The notes under the pieces: model-generated
The model's database searches: none
What the model saw: the letters and a program-made list of their open reading frames with translations, nothing else
What the model was told of the DNA's origin: nothing
In this document: positions 12,645 through 26,350 of the stretch, piece by piece
How the letters are laid out: each line of letters begins with the position of its first letter
How positions within the stretch are numbered: the stretch's first letter is position 1
Assembly: GCA_947034895.1 (NCBI GenBank)
Contig: OX344762.1
Coordinates: 48,215,087-48,279,086, forward strand
DNA: 64,000 bases
From: Rhytidiadelphus loreus
Taxonomy: Eukaryota > Streptophyta > Bryopsida > Hypnales > Hylocomiaceae
Direction: 5' to 3'
Position numbers and translations under genes: made by a program

Positions 12645-12997
12645 ATGGCGCAGAAGGCGACTGCACCAAAGAAGGCCAGCACATGGGGATCATGGAGCAT
12701 CTTCGAACCCTCATCCTGTTCCTGGTCCACCTTCGCAGTCATAGTCTCCATAGTCACCTTCGTAATCCTGCTACAATCACTTATAACTAGCCAAGGCAAA
12801 TGCATCTCCAGATCAGTTCACAACTTATCAACCATGGTCACCCATTCCACTCCCAATCTTCTTCACCCTCCTTCACAGAAGCCTCTCCATTCCCAACACC
12901 CAACCTCCCTTTCCAAAGTAGTATTCGCCATAGCCGGAGCAGCGAAGAACTGGCCCAACAGGAAAAATTACATCAAGCGTTGGTACAACATGGGCAA

Positions 12998-13032
<35 letters not shown>

Positions 13033-16000
13033 TAAGGGCCATTGTGTGGCTAGACCAAGAGGTGAACGGCACCTGGGACCACGACGCCCCTCCTTTCAAA
13101 ATCTCAGAAGACATCTCGAGCTTCCCCTTCAATTTACGAAGGAGAACTGCCACGAGAATTGCAAGAATCGTCTCGGAAACGTTTCGTTTGGGACTGTTGG
13201 ACGTGGACTGGTTTGTTATGGGAGACGACGACACATTTTTTCTTCCGGAGAATGTGGTGAATGTGTTGTCGAAGTATGATCCTGCGGGGATGTATTATGT
13301 GGGCAGCAACTCGGAAACGCACACGCAGAACCTGCTGTTTTCGTTTAACATGGCGTTTGGTGGAGGCGGGTTTGCTATCAGTTATGCGTTGGCGGGGGAG
13401 CTTGCCAAAATGCAGGATGGTTGTCTGGCCAGGTATTGTGTTGGGACTCCTCCTTCTCTGCTGACACAATCTGTAATTGCACATTCGCTCGGATCATATC
13501 GGTTAGTGCAAAAGAGAAGCTTTGGGATGCTGTAAGAATCATGAGGTCGTAAGAATCATGTCGTACTGTGTTACTCATGTCCTACGCCAACGTAATAAAA
13601 AAGGTTCGAGTTTTTTTCTCTCTTTCACTCCTTCTCTCTGACACTGTCTGTAATCGCACATTCTCTGGATATCACTAGTGCGAAGAGCCGCTTTGAATGA
13701 AATTGGGGGTGTTGTTCTTCATACATGTGGTTGTAATGTATTGAAACAGCGTTAGTAATGCTCGTGTAACGATATTCGTATGTTGCTTTGACTTGCTGCT
13801 GTTATAACTGTGAATCTGTGATGCTCTAAGCACATGCATCCACTTCTGTATCCACAAAATTTTGTTGTGTTGCGTATTAAATGAGAAGAAGGTTGAGAAA
13901 TGAAAAAACAGGATAATTATGATGTGCATGGACTTTATTTGCATCTAGAGTCTCCCTGAATGAACAGGAATTCGATGGAAGAAATGATTCGAAGTCCAAT
14001 TACGTCATGTTTTTGACAATTTGGGGGGCGTGGTTGTGGACAGATACCCAAATTTATTTGGCAGCGATGAGCGTATATTTGTGTGCATGTCAGAACTTGG
14101 GATTCCCCTCACCAAAGAGCTGGGCTTTCACCAGGTGCGGTTTTTTTAGGGTTTAGGGTTTAGGTCTCACTTCTCCAAGAAAAAATGAGCAAACTTTTTA
14201 TTTTATTTTATTTTTACACAAGTAAAGGAATCTTTACTGCAAGAAAAAGAGAGTAATGAGCAAACATATTTCAACACCTCATAACAATTGCAACTGGTCC
14301 ACGTTCTTGACAAGCAATTCTGCTTTGAAACCTATGATTTATTAAAATGCTTTCAGTGTAATTCATGGATCCAAGTCACAGTTATGACTTAAGGTACGTA
14401 CACCCAAAACCGACACTTTTTGCTACTGAGCCTATCTACTATTATTAGACTGTTCAGATTTTCATGTGTTCTTATTGGCAAGTGAAAGGGGGTTCCAATG
14501 CATCAGAGAACATGGCATTTGGATACTATATGCAAAAGTTATTAAGGAACAAAGTTTGATTCTAAAAGTGTTTTCTACATAGGTACGGAATTGATTTTGG
14601 AGATGTACTCATAGTGTAGATGGCGCTTTAAGGTCAGTGGCACATTTAGGTGTACCTACCTTAATCTGAACAAGTTCTTAGTTAGATGTTGATTTCATGC
14701 GGAGTTTTTCCACTAATGATTTCTATGTCAAAATAAAATGTGTTTTGAGATTGGTCAGTGGATACAAGTTCATGTCTTGGACTTCACCTTTGAAAGAAGG
14801 CACCAAAGGTAGAAATTGCCATCTTCGTCCTTGTAGCATAGTTAGTAGACATGTCTCCAACAAACATTTCAATTTAAGTTATGCCAATCTTAGGACCTAA
14901 ATTTTTTCTTCTTGTTGTGGATTGGGAATTGGGCTACAGATGGACATTCGCGGGAATCCAATGGGCATGCTAGCAGCTCATCCTCAAGCTCCATTTGTGA
15001 GCATGCACCACATGGACATCATCTATCCCATCTTCCCCGGCCTCACAAAATATGCTTCTATAGATCATCTCCTTGAAGCTACCAAGGTGGAATCCGCAAG
15101 TGTTTTCCAACAATCAATGTGCTATGCACATGGCCAAAAGTGGTCCTTTTCCATTTCATGGGGTTATGTTGTACAAGTCTACAAAGGCTTTCTAGCCCCA
15201 AGAGAGTTGGAAATTCCATTGCAAACATTTTCCTCTATCAAAAGAGGAAATGCAAAAGCTGACTTCCCATTTAACACTCGGGAGGTTCCTAAGCAACTAT
15301 GCAAACGACCGTCTATGTTTTACATGAAGTCTGTGCATGGGCCAAGTGTTGATACCCAAGGTTTGTTGGAAAGTGTGTATCTGAGGAATGAAGACTTGAA
15401 AATAACAAGACCATCATGTGATGGGGACTTAAGCCCCCTCAACACTGTACGACGGATCCGGGTTTTAAAGAAGCCAGTCACTAATTCTTGGTTTCAGGTA
15501 CCATTATCTAACCAACAAGCTTTGGTTTTGCTAATGCTCTCATAGGTCTTTATTATATCTCTCAAATTATATCATATGTCATTTTTACATTGGTTGAGAC
15601 CCACTTAAATCACATGTAGAAATTATACTTTGGCCATGATAAAGATGAAATAGAGCCCCTTTGTATATATTAGTATACACTTCCAACCATATAAACCTCT
15701 CTTATTACTTTATTGACACATTGAGGTCAAAAAAGATGAAGAGGGTCTAGAGTTATATTCCTCATTATCTTGTGTGCTCTCAAAGAGATGCATATTTCTA
15801 AAACCTCTTGGTGTCTTTGATTTAAGTTGGAAGAGAGGATTATGTTTGATAACATTCTCATGGGTCTCCCAATTTTCAACCAATTTTCTAATACATATTT
15901 GTTAAATGGTAAATTTCAATGAAATTAGTGTACCTATAGTCACCTAACTTGAACTTTAGAGCTACATACCAATCCTAGTAAAGGCATTCAAAAATCCTCA

Positions 16001-16542
16001 TTTTCAAAGTTCTCAAAAATTGAACGGAACAATTTTTGCACTCTCAAACGCACCATATTAATGAACATGACCATCATCTATGCTCAAACTCCATGAAAAT
16101 GAAATCAATTGTAGAATCCATAGAAGAATTCATCCAAACACTGGTTGATGGATTGATTCATGCCGCCGTTCAATTAGTCAAGTTTCACTACTATGTGCTA
16201 CATTGTTTTTCATTCCGGAGATCTAAACCTCTACCACTTCTTGCTGAAAATGATCTAATGTTAGTAGCCAAGTCAGCCCTACGTTTTGTCCCTTGTGACT
16301 TTTTGCACCCACCCCACGTTTTGTTGCAATTTCAGGAAATGAAAAGCAACGGGGTTTGTAGTAGTGCTTGTTTGATATTCATGTGGGTCTAACTCTTGAC
16401 GCTTTCTTTTGCTTTTTTCTTGCTCAAGCAGGTGCCTCGCAGATCTTGTTGCAACGTGAATTCTTGGAGCAAGGACTCCATAGAATTGCAGTTAAGTGAT
16501 TGTGAGGTTGGTGAAACTCTATTGACAAGCAACCTCCATTAA
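12645..16542 (+). CDS. DUF604/Fringe-like glycosyltransferase (GT31 relative)
   Basis: Four exons: 12645-13432, 14044-14134, 14940-15497 and 16432-16542. All have GT-AG borders and consistent phase, giving 515 residues. A type II membrane anchor lies at about residues 29-48, followed by a low-complexity stem and a catalytic domain. The domain has WFVMGDDDTFF (D194-D196, the DxD metal/nucleotide-sugar motif) and FGGGGFAISYALA. Exon 2 encodes YPNLFGSDERIFVCMSELG, exon 3 begins MDIRGNPMGMLAAHP, and exon 4 gives PRRSCCNV, all hallmarks of the plant DUF604 family. Such proteins are predicted Golgi beta-1,3-glycosyltransferases; donor and acceptor are unknown. The start was chosen for its gctATGGCG context and position just before the anchor. 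A Ser/Asn-coding trinucleotide tract occurs at about 12990-13033. If exon 1 is read through, it stops at 13535 and gives a truncated protein. Confidence 0.9.
12990..13033 (+). repeat. Trinucleotide tract inside the DUF604 coding exon
   Basis: Runs of aac and agc units encode Asn and Ser in the correct frame, in the stem region before the catalytic domain. Read in another frame the same tract gives polyglutamine, which is not the coding frame. Such tracts often vary in length. Confidence 0.8.
14385..14680 (+). repeat. Dispersed repeat R2, copy 1 (in DUF604 intron 2)
   Basis: Shares an ordered set of segments with 42600-42840 (same strand) and 26130-26350 (opposite strand): cacttttTgctact, ctactattattaga, ttcttattggcaagtgaaa, ggatactatatgcaaaag and ttggagatgtac. 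No open frame. Probably a non-autonomous transposon fragment. Confidence 0.65.
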
Positions 16543-18780
16543 AACGACATACGCTTCAAGGTTTGTTCCACTGGTTATATATTCCGTTACCCTAGTGAAG
16601 AAGATTCACTACACTATTTCTTGGACTAACTTAATTGCAAACAATATTTGTGCATAGAGTGAGAGCACCCATTACCAACTAGGGATGGGTCCCCAATTGG
16701 TAGGATACCACTATTTTAGGCTAGGCAAAATTTCTTTGTGAATCATGTTTGGGAGTCTATTTTTAATGACATGCACAATATGCGAGGCTGCATGGAACAA
16801 TTGCTGAATGCCATGTATTACATCATTTATTATTTTGAAATTTGTACGCATGAGTAGGAAGAAAACTCCCCTATGAGTGGAATTGCAAGACTCTAGATAT
16901 CATGTACTCGTTCGGAACACTTTCTACCTTCTAAAATTCACAGAAATTTCAGTTTTGCCAATAAAATTCTGAAAATTTTGCAATCCCAATATTTTCTATC
17001 TCCCTACATGGGAAAAATTTCCATCACACTAAATTGCTCACCATCTGTTCCACAGATGCTTAAGTGATCAGGTATGGGTGGTCTGACCCATATTCGAGTT
17101 AATTGTAAAGTGAACCCCAGTTTGTAGAAGGGGTGTCAGAGGAAGGCTTAACTAAGAATACTACCATAAGAAACACAACACCAAACTCCATCACACCCCA
17201 CAGTTAGTGTGCTTCATGCAAGGAGTTTCGTCCTACGATTTTTCTCAAACTCCAGCTCTTGGTCCTTCACTGCACACACTTTATGATGAACTCTATTGAG
17301 TCAATTTTTTCAAACGCTTGCTTATGATAGCTTCTGAATAATAGTGGATTATACTTGGAATTAAAATGATCGCAAGGGAAAAAAAAAATTCCTTCGTTCT
17401 TTTTGTGGTTGTGAATGAGAGAGCATATTAAGTCTATGTAAACATAAAAAGAGGATTGAAAAGAATCTTCACAAACATCTTAGTTTGTGCTTATTCTTGA
17501 ATGAAAACCTTAAGATTCAATTTGTGGTATTTGAGTTTGTGAGCACAATTTATGTCCGTTGCTTTGCTTTGGAATTAGATGAGCTTTCTTTCTCCATTGG
17601 CGGTGATTGCTATCATCCTTGCAAATGATCACAACCACAAATATAGTTGTGGCCTCAAATCACAAACTTGCAAAGTATCGGATGCCAATTATAAGTGAAA
17701 GATTTCAATGTTTTGAATAAGATTTCAATGATTTCAATAAGTGACCTTAGTTTTCCTTTGAATTTTCCTTTGATCATTACAAGAACCTTTGTTGTGTGTG
17801 TTTTTGACACATTTTTTGTGACGTTTACTTGTTTTTATGTTACTTGTGATGTTACAACTAACGTCTTGATGTTACGTGTAATGTCATTGTTAACATAAAA
17901 GCAAGTGGATGTCAAAAAAAGGGGTCTTGTAGTGCATTGTGTTAGCAATGGTGCTTAGGTTTTATCACATTGGCAAACAATTCTCATTCTTGGATATATT
18001 AGAGTCATCAATGGAAAGCTATCGATATATACTTAGAAAGCCCTTGATGTTGTTCTATGCAATTTTTTCAAATTTTCACACTGATTTGCATAATTTCAAA
18101 ACACATTCTTGATTGTGTAAGGACTTCAAGGTGAAAGCATAAAACACTTGTATTGTTTTGACGTCACGTGTTGCATGTCCAACGTGTCCTTCTCAAGTAA
18201 TGAATCCAAAATTGATAGTGAAGGTGGATTTTGTTACTCTTTTAAATTTAGTTTTCTAATTTTTCTAATTTTTGAAAAAATATTTACTATATAAAATGCA
18301 ATTTTTTTTAATTTATCAAACTTCCAGTTTTTAGGACTTTCAAGTATGCAAAATCACAAATCTAGAGGTCACTTTCTGGCAATATATTTTTGTAGGAGAC
18401 CTTCATCTATTGTAAAGGGGAATATAAAAAATAAAAATTCATGTGATCTACATTGTTGCAAAAAAACTCTCTTGCTCAAGTAGTTTTAGACATGTAAAAT
18501 CACCTTTTTCATGATTTATTCAATTAAATCTCTTTTCCATCCAGATATTAAGAATACCTTTTCTTTTATAAATTTGAATTTTTTCACTATTTTTCACTAA
18601 CCAAAAGGTCAATTTTTAATTATCATTTTTTAATTTTCTATTCTCTTGTTTCGTATTTGGTAAATTTGTATATCAAGATAAAACAGAGTCCCCAAATCCA
18701 AATTTACATTAGAATTTTCCAAATTTGATCATCCCTTATAAATAATAAGCTACTACATTTTTTCTAGAAATTAAAAGGGG
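16543..18780. other. Intergenic, no gene recognised
   Basis: 3' UTR of the glycosyltransferase gene followed by AT-rich DNA. No open frame above 70 codons has recognisable content. A TGTTAC/GTTAC-rich stretch occurs at 17815-17895. Confidence 0.5.
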
Positions 18781-18829
18781 GGGGCTAGAAGGGGTCAGCT
18801 CTCTCACCAATCACTGAACTCCATATTAT

Positions 18830-18906
18830 CACGTGCACTGCAGACTCCTCTGTGACAGGAGTTTGTGACATTAAAGAAGCTCACTGTGACGTACCGTATG
18901 ACGTCA
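18830..18906. promoter_or_regulatory. Cluster of bZIP-type sites upstream of PXN
   Basis: Contains CACGTG at 18830-18835, TGACGT at 18887-18892 and the perfect palindrome TGACGTCA at 18899-18906. These are core sites for plant bZIP factors (G-box and TGA/CRE types). The cluster lies about 1.8 kb before the PXN start codon and just upstream of the presumed leader exon. Grouping of three ACGT cores in 77 bp suggests a real promoter, but regulation is inferred. Confidence 0.5.
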
Positions 18907-20665
18907 CCAGTATGAAAAGGCCACCAAAAAGGCCACAAGAGTGTGAACAGTAGAAAGATTGAGGATGGGCCGAAGACTCCAAGCAGCTCTCTTCCAACCA
19001 CTTCCACTTCCATTTACAGTTGAAATCCATCTTTTTTCTAGAGTTTCTAAGCTTGAGATCTTCAGGGCACAGTGAAGCACACGCAGATTCAGAGCACATT
19101 CTTTTCTCATTTGATTTCAGCTTCTTAATTCAAGCGGCAACTCCAAAAGAAGTTGCTACGACCTCTAGCTTGTTGCCACTCCAAATCTGCATGTTTGCAA
19201 AATTCCGAAGTCGCTATTTTGGGATGTGACTTCTGAACGATTCTTTCAAGAAAAATCTTGGGTGGTGGTTGGAAGAAGGATTTGGGGTTGAATTGGAGGA
19301 AGAATTGCACACGTTCTTTTCAGTTTTCGGTGAACGAAATTGGGGAGGTATGGACCAGATTTTTTGGGTTTATTTGTTGACGTGACCTGTTGCCCATAAC
19401 CCAGTTAGTGTCTTCGCGTGACCAGAGCCTGAATTTTGTGCGTATGGTTGGTTTTGTTTCTGTTGACAGAGATTTTGTTTTTTGAGGAAGTTTATTGAGA
19501 ATTCTTCTAAGCTCACTCCCTATTTTGTTGTATGTTATTTCTGTGAATTCTGTGTTAGGGTTGCGGTTCTTGGGTCTGCTAGGTTATGGCTCCTTCTTGA
19601 AGCTTTTGGGTGTGTGTTGGTTTCTTTTGGAGATAACTTTTTGAGGTTGAATTTAGAGTATCAGAGTTCTGAATATCGTGAGCCTTTCATGTTGACTTAA
19701 TAAATCCCATTTTTCATTTGGTGTGCCTAAGAAGAGATTGATTATGAGCACTTGAATCTACGATTGTCGTATGAGAGGAGTGTGACCTAATGATATCTCA
19801 TTCTTCGTTTGATTGAGAACATCTTATGTATGTTAACGCAATTATAAGCAGAAATTATCATTTAATGGTGGCTGTATCTGTTGAATTCCTAGTCATGACA
19901 GTTCCGTTAGCAGTCTGAAGCCAAATATGTTGACACTCATTAAGCTAATAGCTTTTAATTTTGGAAATTTAGCTTACCTTTGGGAGTCCCTTGCCTTTCA
20001 GCTAGCTGGAGTGCTTTCTGTTATTAGAATGGAAATATGTCTGTGACTTTTGTACCTATTTTCTAGAGATTTCAACACATGAAACTGTGTATTATTTACA
20101 TACTGTACGTATAAGTTGCGATTTGTTGAAGTTTGAAGGACCAGAGTGCCAATCACAAGCCTAGACTATCTTTAACCATCTCATGGAAGCCTCTTTCACT
20201 GCCATAAGACCTTGAAGTATCTCATTTCTTGCAAGTCATGGGGTTTGGATGACACTTGCATTGCAATTCGGTGACTTGTCAAACCCCCCACAAATTGTTT
20301 TCCTAACTTAATGCTTATTTATCTTTTTGTTTGTGGTCAAAACCTTTCTAAACCCTTCCTGTAAGTAAGCTGTGTGTGTTTTGTTTCTGATTGACAGGCA
20401 ATACACAAGGTTAAATTGGCTGTTATGGAATGCTGGACATCCATTTATATTTCACCCTCTATCTAGTCCACATTTGTTGGTAGGGTGTCGCTTTTGGCAT
20501 GTTCTAGGGTTTGCAGTTGAGAAATTCTGATTCTGGGAGAAGATTCCAGTGCTTTTGGCACTGCTGCTCGTATCAATAATTTGAGGTTGAAGCTCTTCAG
20601 AGAACGACTTTCTAGCCTCTTATCTAAAAAGGCTCGAATCTAGAGAGCTTCAAAGAGCTAGAAGA

Positions 20666-23600
20666 ATGTCGGACGCGGTGGTGAATGGTTTGGCAGGTGC
20701 TGGGGGTGGCATTGTAGCTCAAATCTTAACCTATCCCCTTCAAGCGGTGAGTGCAGCCACGGCTTGAGTTTTATTTATTCTACTATAGAATTCTTTTATG
20801 AAAATTTCAGATTATAATGTGCAGTTTACAGACATGACCTGTGCTTGCTATCAATAGGTGAATACCAGACAACAGACAGAGCGGAAGGCTAAAGCCAAGA
20901 ACGCTGCGCAAGATGCTGACGCTGCGCTTGCTTTTACGAAAGCATATCCAGCACAGAATGTGCAAAGAGGGACCGTTCAAGAAATATTCCAGGTTGGTCT
21001 TTGATGTGCACGCCCATTTTGCTGTTTTTTTTAATGGCAATTTACGGATTCTTTTTTGCAGCCATGATAGTCAATGTTTGAGACTTCAAAATTCAGCGCT
21101 GCATTTTGATTTGGACCTTGAGGCTTTAAGTTTGTCCACCGGAATGTCCTTTTTTGTATGTCTACTAGAATAAATTCTGTAGTGGGTTGTAAGTGCATTA
21201 AAAACGAGCTCGCATTATGGAGTCTAATCCTCTCAAACCATAAAAGCGCTCTGAATCCCATACTCTGGATGATGAACAGATTGCTTCAGGCCAATGTTTT
21301 GTCCAAATAATTTCTTATTCATAGAAAGTGGATGTAAAAACTACCTTACTTTATAACCAATTCGATGAAATTGAGGTATATAACATAATCGTACAAAGAT
21401 AAAAGCAAAAGATAAAAGCAAGCATGTACAAAATTTCAAAAAAGATTTGGACGTTAAAGTGTTAACCATTGAGACTATGTTAAAAGTCAGCTTTAAAATC
21501 CTGCAGCATCGTGGAAATATTTTTTGCAAAGGGCAGTGTTGGAGGAAACCAGGGTAACTGAGATAGAACTATGCTGTCAATGTCTTTTGTGCTCTTTGTA
21601 ATTTATCAAAGCTTCTTTTGGACAGGTCATTAAAATGGAGGGATGGGGAGGATTATACAGGGGCCTCCGGCCATCGTTACTAGGCACTGCTTTCTCGCAG
21701 GTATTACTAACTTACCCCAACTATTTTCAACAGCAGAATTCTAACAATGCATATTAGAATTTACGCAATATTGGAACTTTTGATGTATATGAAGTACAGG
21801 TTAGCACCTGCTGGTTATTAGGTTGTGAAGGTGTGTTAACTAGATTTTGCGAAACTCAGTTAGGTCAACCATGCAGGGCGTATATTACTATTTTTACCAA
21901 CTTCTGAAAAACGAAGCTGAGGCTCGAGCTCGGAGATCCAAGAAGCTAGGTAATGCTGATGCATCAGTGGGGATGCTAACTTCCCTGGTTATTGCAGCTC
22001 TAGCTGGGTATATATTCATATCACAATCTACTCTACATGTTTTATATTTGCACCTTTCTTCAAGTTCTGTAATGTGCGCTTTGGTATATGTCCTCCTCAT
22101 TACAGACCTGCATGACTTGAGTTATGTGTGCTGGTTTTTGAATTCATCTATTGAAAGACCAGGACGCATGTGTTCGGGCTTTGAATGCAATTCCCTTTGA
22201 GATAGCTAAGGATTTTGGAATCTAGACTACCAGGTTTTTAAATGCAAATTTGGTGCAGATGTGCGAATGTACTGCTGACAAATCCTATTTGGGTCATCGT
22301 CACGCGCATGCAGGTAGAATCTCCATTTCTGCTCTATTACTCTCTTCAAACTATTCCTCATTGCATTTGTGTTTGTTCAATTGTATCGGGCTTACTTTGG
22401 AACACCTGTTATTATAGCTCTGCTGAAGTCGTTTGAAATACTAGCTTGCACGTTTCAATCGGTTGCTGTGATCTCAATACTGAAAATCAAATCATGCTAA
22501 TGGCTTGTTAGAAGCACATCGTCCATAGCTTTCCAACAAGCTATCATTCGCGAAATGCGACCCAGAAATGAGCAAGAAGTCTATAAAAAAATGAATCGTT
22601 TGTTGGTATTCTGTGTACTTCGAGTTAGGAGGCATATTATAGCTTATTAGAAGTGCATTTCCAACAATATATCACTCAAAACATTTGGTTGAGAAATGAG
22701 CATGAAATTTCAATTTGAAATTTGAGGGCAACCGTCGATTTCTTCATCTTTGGTGTCTCTGGTCACCACGGCCTTTATACCTGGCGTTCCGGTTAAATGT
22801 GGTGGCTTCTTCACTTTTTTTCTCTTTGATTATCCAGTGCTTCGATTTGTATTACTTTCGGGAATTAGGATATTTACCGACCAGAGTGGAAGCATGTCTA
22901 TTTCTCATGGCTGTCGGATTATCTTTTTTCGCACCCTTTTTAATGGACCTTTTATGTATCCAGCAGACTCAAGCACAGGCCCTGGAAAGGTCTTCGAGAA
23001 ATGTTGTGCTACCGAGTGTTGATTCATCGACAACATCGACTCCTAATTCATCTCTTGCAACTGGGACACTTTACACCGTAACTTCCTTTTTAACATCTTC
23101 AATCTATTTCTCAGAGCTCTATTTATCATTTTTCACTAGTACATAGATTTTCTCAAGGTCAGGTTTACTCGTTGCTTTACGAACTAGTATTTCTCAGAGA
23201 TAGTATTCGAGATGTTGTCCGTTAGAAGATCTGTTCTGTCTTTCGAAAATTCACTGCTGCTCAGCTTTGGAAATCGGAACTGGATTGTTGGTGCAGTGTA
23301 GGTCCTATTCTGGGGATGAACTGGCTGGGGATGAACTGTTTTGCTTGTCTTGGTTGAAGGTCAAGGATTTATACAAAGAAGCTGGAGTGCGTGGATTTTG
23401 GAAAGGCGTTCTTCCTACCTTGATCATGGTTGGTTTGTGCTCATTTGGAAGTTAATGATCGGTTATGTTTGAATCGTTAAAAGATGTAGGGTATGATTTT
23501 TTCTTTCTATTGGTATATCTGTTACCTTCCTTGAAGATTCTTGAATGATTTATTTCAACTCTTATGGAAACAGAAGCAGCCATTTGGGGCCATTTAGTCA

Positions 23601-25351
23601 CACTTAGGGTTTGATTTTCGGTTCATAAAGATTAGGGGTTGAGGCTGTTGAGTTGCTTCAACATGGATATACTTCCCTTGACTATTAGTGGTCTGTCTTC
23701 ATTTGAAAGTTGAGACGGTCTATTGTCTGACCTTATCCTTGTCACTGATGGAGACTTCAAATGCGATGCAACAGGTTTGTAATCCAGCAATACAGTTCAT
23801 GCTCTATGAGGGCATGATGAAAAAGCTGACGGAAAAACGTAGGGTGACTTCATTGGGCTCGAAGCATGTATCGGCGAGCGAGGTATCTTTGATCATATTT
23901 TATTGTCATCTATCCCTTTAGTACATTTTTGACCAATTACGGGTTACTTTTTGAGTCTTGAATCTGAATCTCTGATGAGGGATGATATTCTATACTTGTG
24001 CTATTGCTTGATTTGACGCATGAAATGCTGTCTCTCCGTTTCAGGTCTTCTTGCTTGGAGCAATAGCAAAACTTGGGGCTACGGTGGTGACGTACCCGTT
24101 GCTGGTGGTGAAGGTGATTGTTTCATTTCCTCTATCATGTCACATGCCTTCATACAATTCTTGAAAGAAGCTTGTAACGCCTTGTGCCAGTAGCAAATTT
24201 AAAGAACAATTGGATGTATCCAAGGTGCTCTGATCTTCTGCATCACCTTTCTTTGATACTCAATAGTGAGTTCAAAGTTTTTGGAGAAGGAAACCCGTAC
24301 ATGAATCACTCCAATAACTCCTTGACAATAGCTCTTGGTTTGATACTTGTGCACAAGCAGAAGTAGCATGTTGTTGCACATCATTAAATCTAAACCACAT
24401 TGATTAAATCTAAACCATATCCTGTTTTTTGTATGTTTTCAATTGAACTGTGAGTTGTATTATGTTATGAGTCCAGACTCATTGATGGATTACGTTATGA
24501 ATCCATGCTCAATTTAGACGATATCCTCCGTTCTTCAAATTCCATGTATCAGAAGGAGAAAGCCTTTGTTGCGTAGGCATTTAACAGAGGCCGAGAAAGT
24601 TATTCTCTGATGATAAATTTTGGTTGGTTGGCAGTCTCGTCTGCAAGCTAAGCAGGAGATAGGAGGAGACAAATCTTTGCAGTACACCGGTAAGTAATTT
24701 TCACGCGCCTTAGCCTGTTTTCATGCTCGATTTTATAGCAACATAGTCTTCCGGGTGAATCTTTTATATTTCATGCTCATCCTCACTTCATGATTCAATT
24801 TTGAATTGTACATTTGAGAACTTTAACTCCTAATTCCTAAATGACCGAAAGTGTCTCTCCCATAGTTGTAGGGGTTGAAATGAAGCTTTCAAGGAAGCAA
24901 AAAAATTACCAGTAGAAAGAAGGATTGAAGCCATGTCCTACATTTTTGAACTGCACAGTTATGTTTTGCAAGTTACTATAATTGCTTCTTAAGAGCTTCC
25001 AAAGTGGACTATTCTATTCTTAGTTCAGGCATAAAACGGTGATCGGTTTCACTCGGTAAAAATCGAAAAAGTGCTCTCTCCGAAATTTTTGTTCTTCCTG
25101 TTTCATAACATGGGTTTGTTTCCTCATTTGTGTGTGTCGTGGATTCAGGCACATTGGACGCAATTGTGAAGATGATCCGCTTCGAGGGACTGCCAGGCTT
25201 CTACAAAGGGATGAGCACCAAAATCGTGCAGAGTGTGGTTGCAGCAGCTATTCTCTTCATGATCAAGGAAGAGCTTGTGAAAGGAGCTCGTGTGTTGGTC
25301 AGCAAGCAGGTGAAAATTCCCAAGGTGGCCATATTGAAAGCTGCCTCGTGA
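20666..25351 (+). CDS. PXN: Peroxisomal NAD carrier, mitochondrial carrier family
   Basis: Eleven exons: 20666-20746, 20858-20992, 21626-21700, 21877-22007, 22259-22313, 22967-23077, 23360-23428, 23775-23882, 24045-24113, 24635-24689 and 25149-25351. All borders are GT-AG with consistent phase, giving 363 residues. Three carrier repeats carry the altered signatures TYPLQAVNTRQQ, TNPIWVIVTRMQ and TYPLLVVKSRLQ. The start MSDAVVNGLAGAGGGIVAQ and the stretch GFYKGMSTKIVQSV match the plant PXN/PMP38 family, which imports NAD into peroxisomes (coenzyme A has also been reported as a substrate). Exon 6 encodes a Ser/Thr-rich linker that is variable in the family. A leader intron from about 19348 (GAG/GTATGG) to 20397 (gacag/GCAAT) is plausible. 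Several exons are tiny, so no single open frame reveals the gene. Confidence 0.93.
24215..24385. repeat. Intronic interspersed repeat, copy 2
   Basis: In PXN intron 9. The segment gagttcaaagtttttggaga and its surroundings resemble 355-400 in the VDE intron, and the gcatgttgttgcacatcatt segment resembles that copy's end. Similarity is moderate. Confidence 0.4.
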
Positions 25352-26129
25352 CTATTCTATGCTGCTGGTTCATTCTTCTCTTTAAGTTATCCCATTTGTG
25401 AAATTTCATGACACAATTTGACAACAAGTTATCCCATTTTCTGTAGAGCATTGTCGTTTTTAGTGCAGGTTATAATTAAGTACGTTCACCACATTGATCT
25501 CCATGTAGATGGAGTTGGACCCATCAATTGCAGACCTGCAAATTTTTTTTTTAAGTCAGCTGAGTGCGTCAACATGCATAGTGTACTTGAGATTTGAAGT
25601 TAACTTTTAGTCGTAATGCAAGCTCTGCAACTAGAAAGCCCTTTAATAAAAAAACATATATCTTTTGTGACCTCATCACCAACTTGCAATCAATTTGTAG
25701 TTGCCAAGTGAGGTGGGTACAACACCCAAAATCACACCCAGACTAATCCTGTCATCATCACTCTATGTACATCTCCAATATTTATGTTAAAAGAAAAAAC
25801 AATCTTAGACCCTGTTTCATAACTTTTGTAGGGCAGACGACCCGTTTTCAACCACTTAAGCAATTATGCATATTTGGAGCACAGGTTTTTTGAGTGCCGA
25901 ATTTTTCCCTTGTACAGAAATAGAATTTGGAAGGATTGCATGTTTTTCTAGAATTTTATTACATGAAACGTAATTACTATTAATTTTTTAGTGGAAGATT
26001 CTCTTCAACCTATGATGGTGATATAGACCTTTCTATTTTTGACTATAAGTTGATTGCAAAATTGACCAAGGGCTGGTTGCAATATTGATAGTCTTGTAGC
26101 CAATCATAATGCACTAGAACTTCTCCTCA

Positions 26130-26350
26130 AATTATGCCACAACTTCACGGAAACAGAGTAGTCTATAGGTTGGAAATGGGGGGGGGAGAGAATGGGCCAG
26201 CTACTATATATATGGTATTCAAATGTTCTCTTTTTTGGTGTGTTGGAACTTCCTTTCACTTGCCAACAAGAAAATATGAATATTTGTTGTGTAATAATAG
26301 TAACTAGGCACAATAGCAAAAAGTGGTGATTGGAGGGGTACCCACCTTAT
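26130..26350 (-). repeat. Dispersed repeat R2, copy 2
   Basis: On the minus strand it reads cactttttgctattgtgcc, then actattattacac, ttcttgttggcaagtgaaa and gaataccatat, in the same order as 14385-14680. Confidence 0.65.

Noticed and set aside
12800..13279. 159-codon frame with a long glutamine run
   Set aside because: Out-of-frame shadow of DUF604 exon 1; the same trinucleotides encode Ser/Asn in the true frame.
13433..13535. Read-through end of DUF604 exon 1 as the real C-terminus
   Set aside because: The following exons encode the conserved rest of the family in perfect phase, so this is intron sequence.
14145..14164. Interstitial telomere repeats (TTTAGGG), also at 42089-42106
   Set aside because: Only two to three units, as often found in plant promoters and introns; not evidence of a telomere or fusion.
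18737..18744. TATAAATA as the PXN TATA box
   Set aside because: It lies upstream of the bZIP site cluster and about 1.9 kb from the start codon; AT-rich DNA gives such matches by chance.
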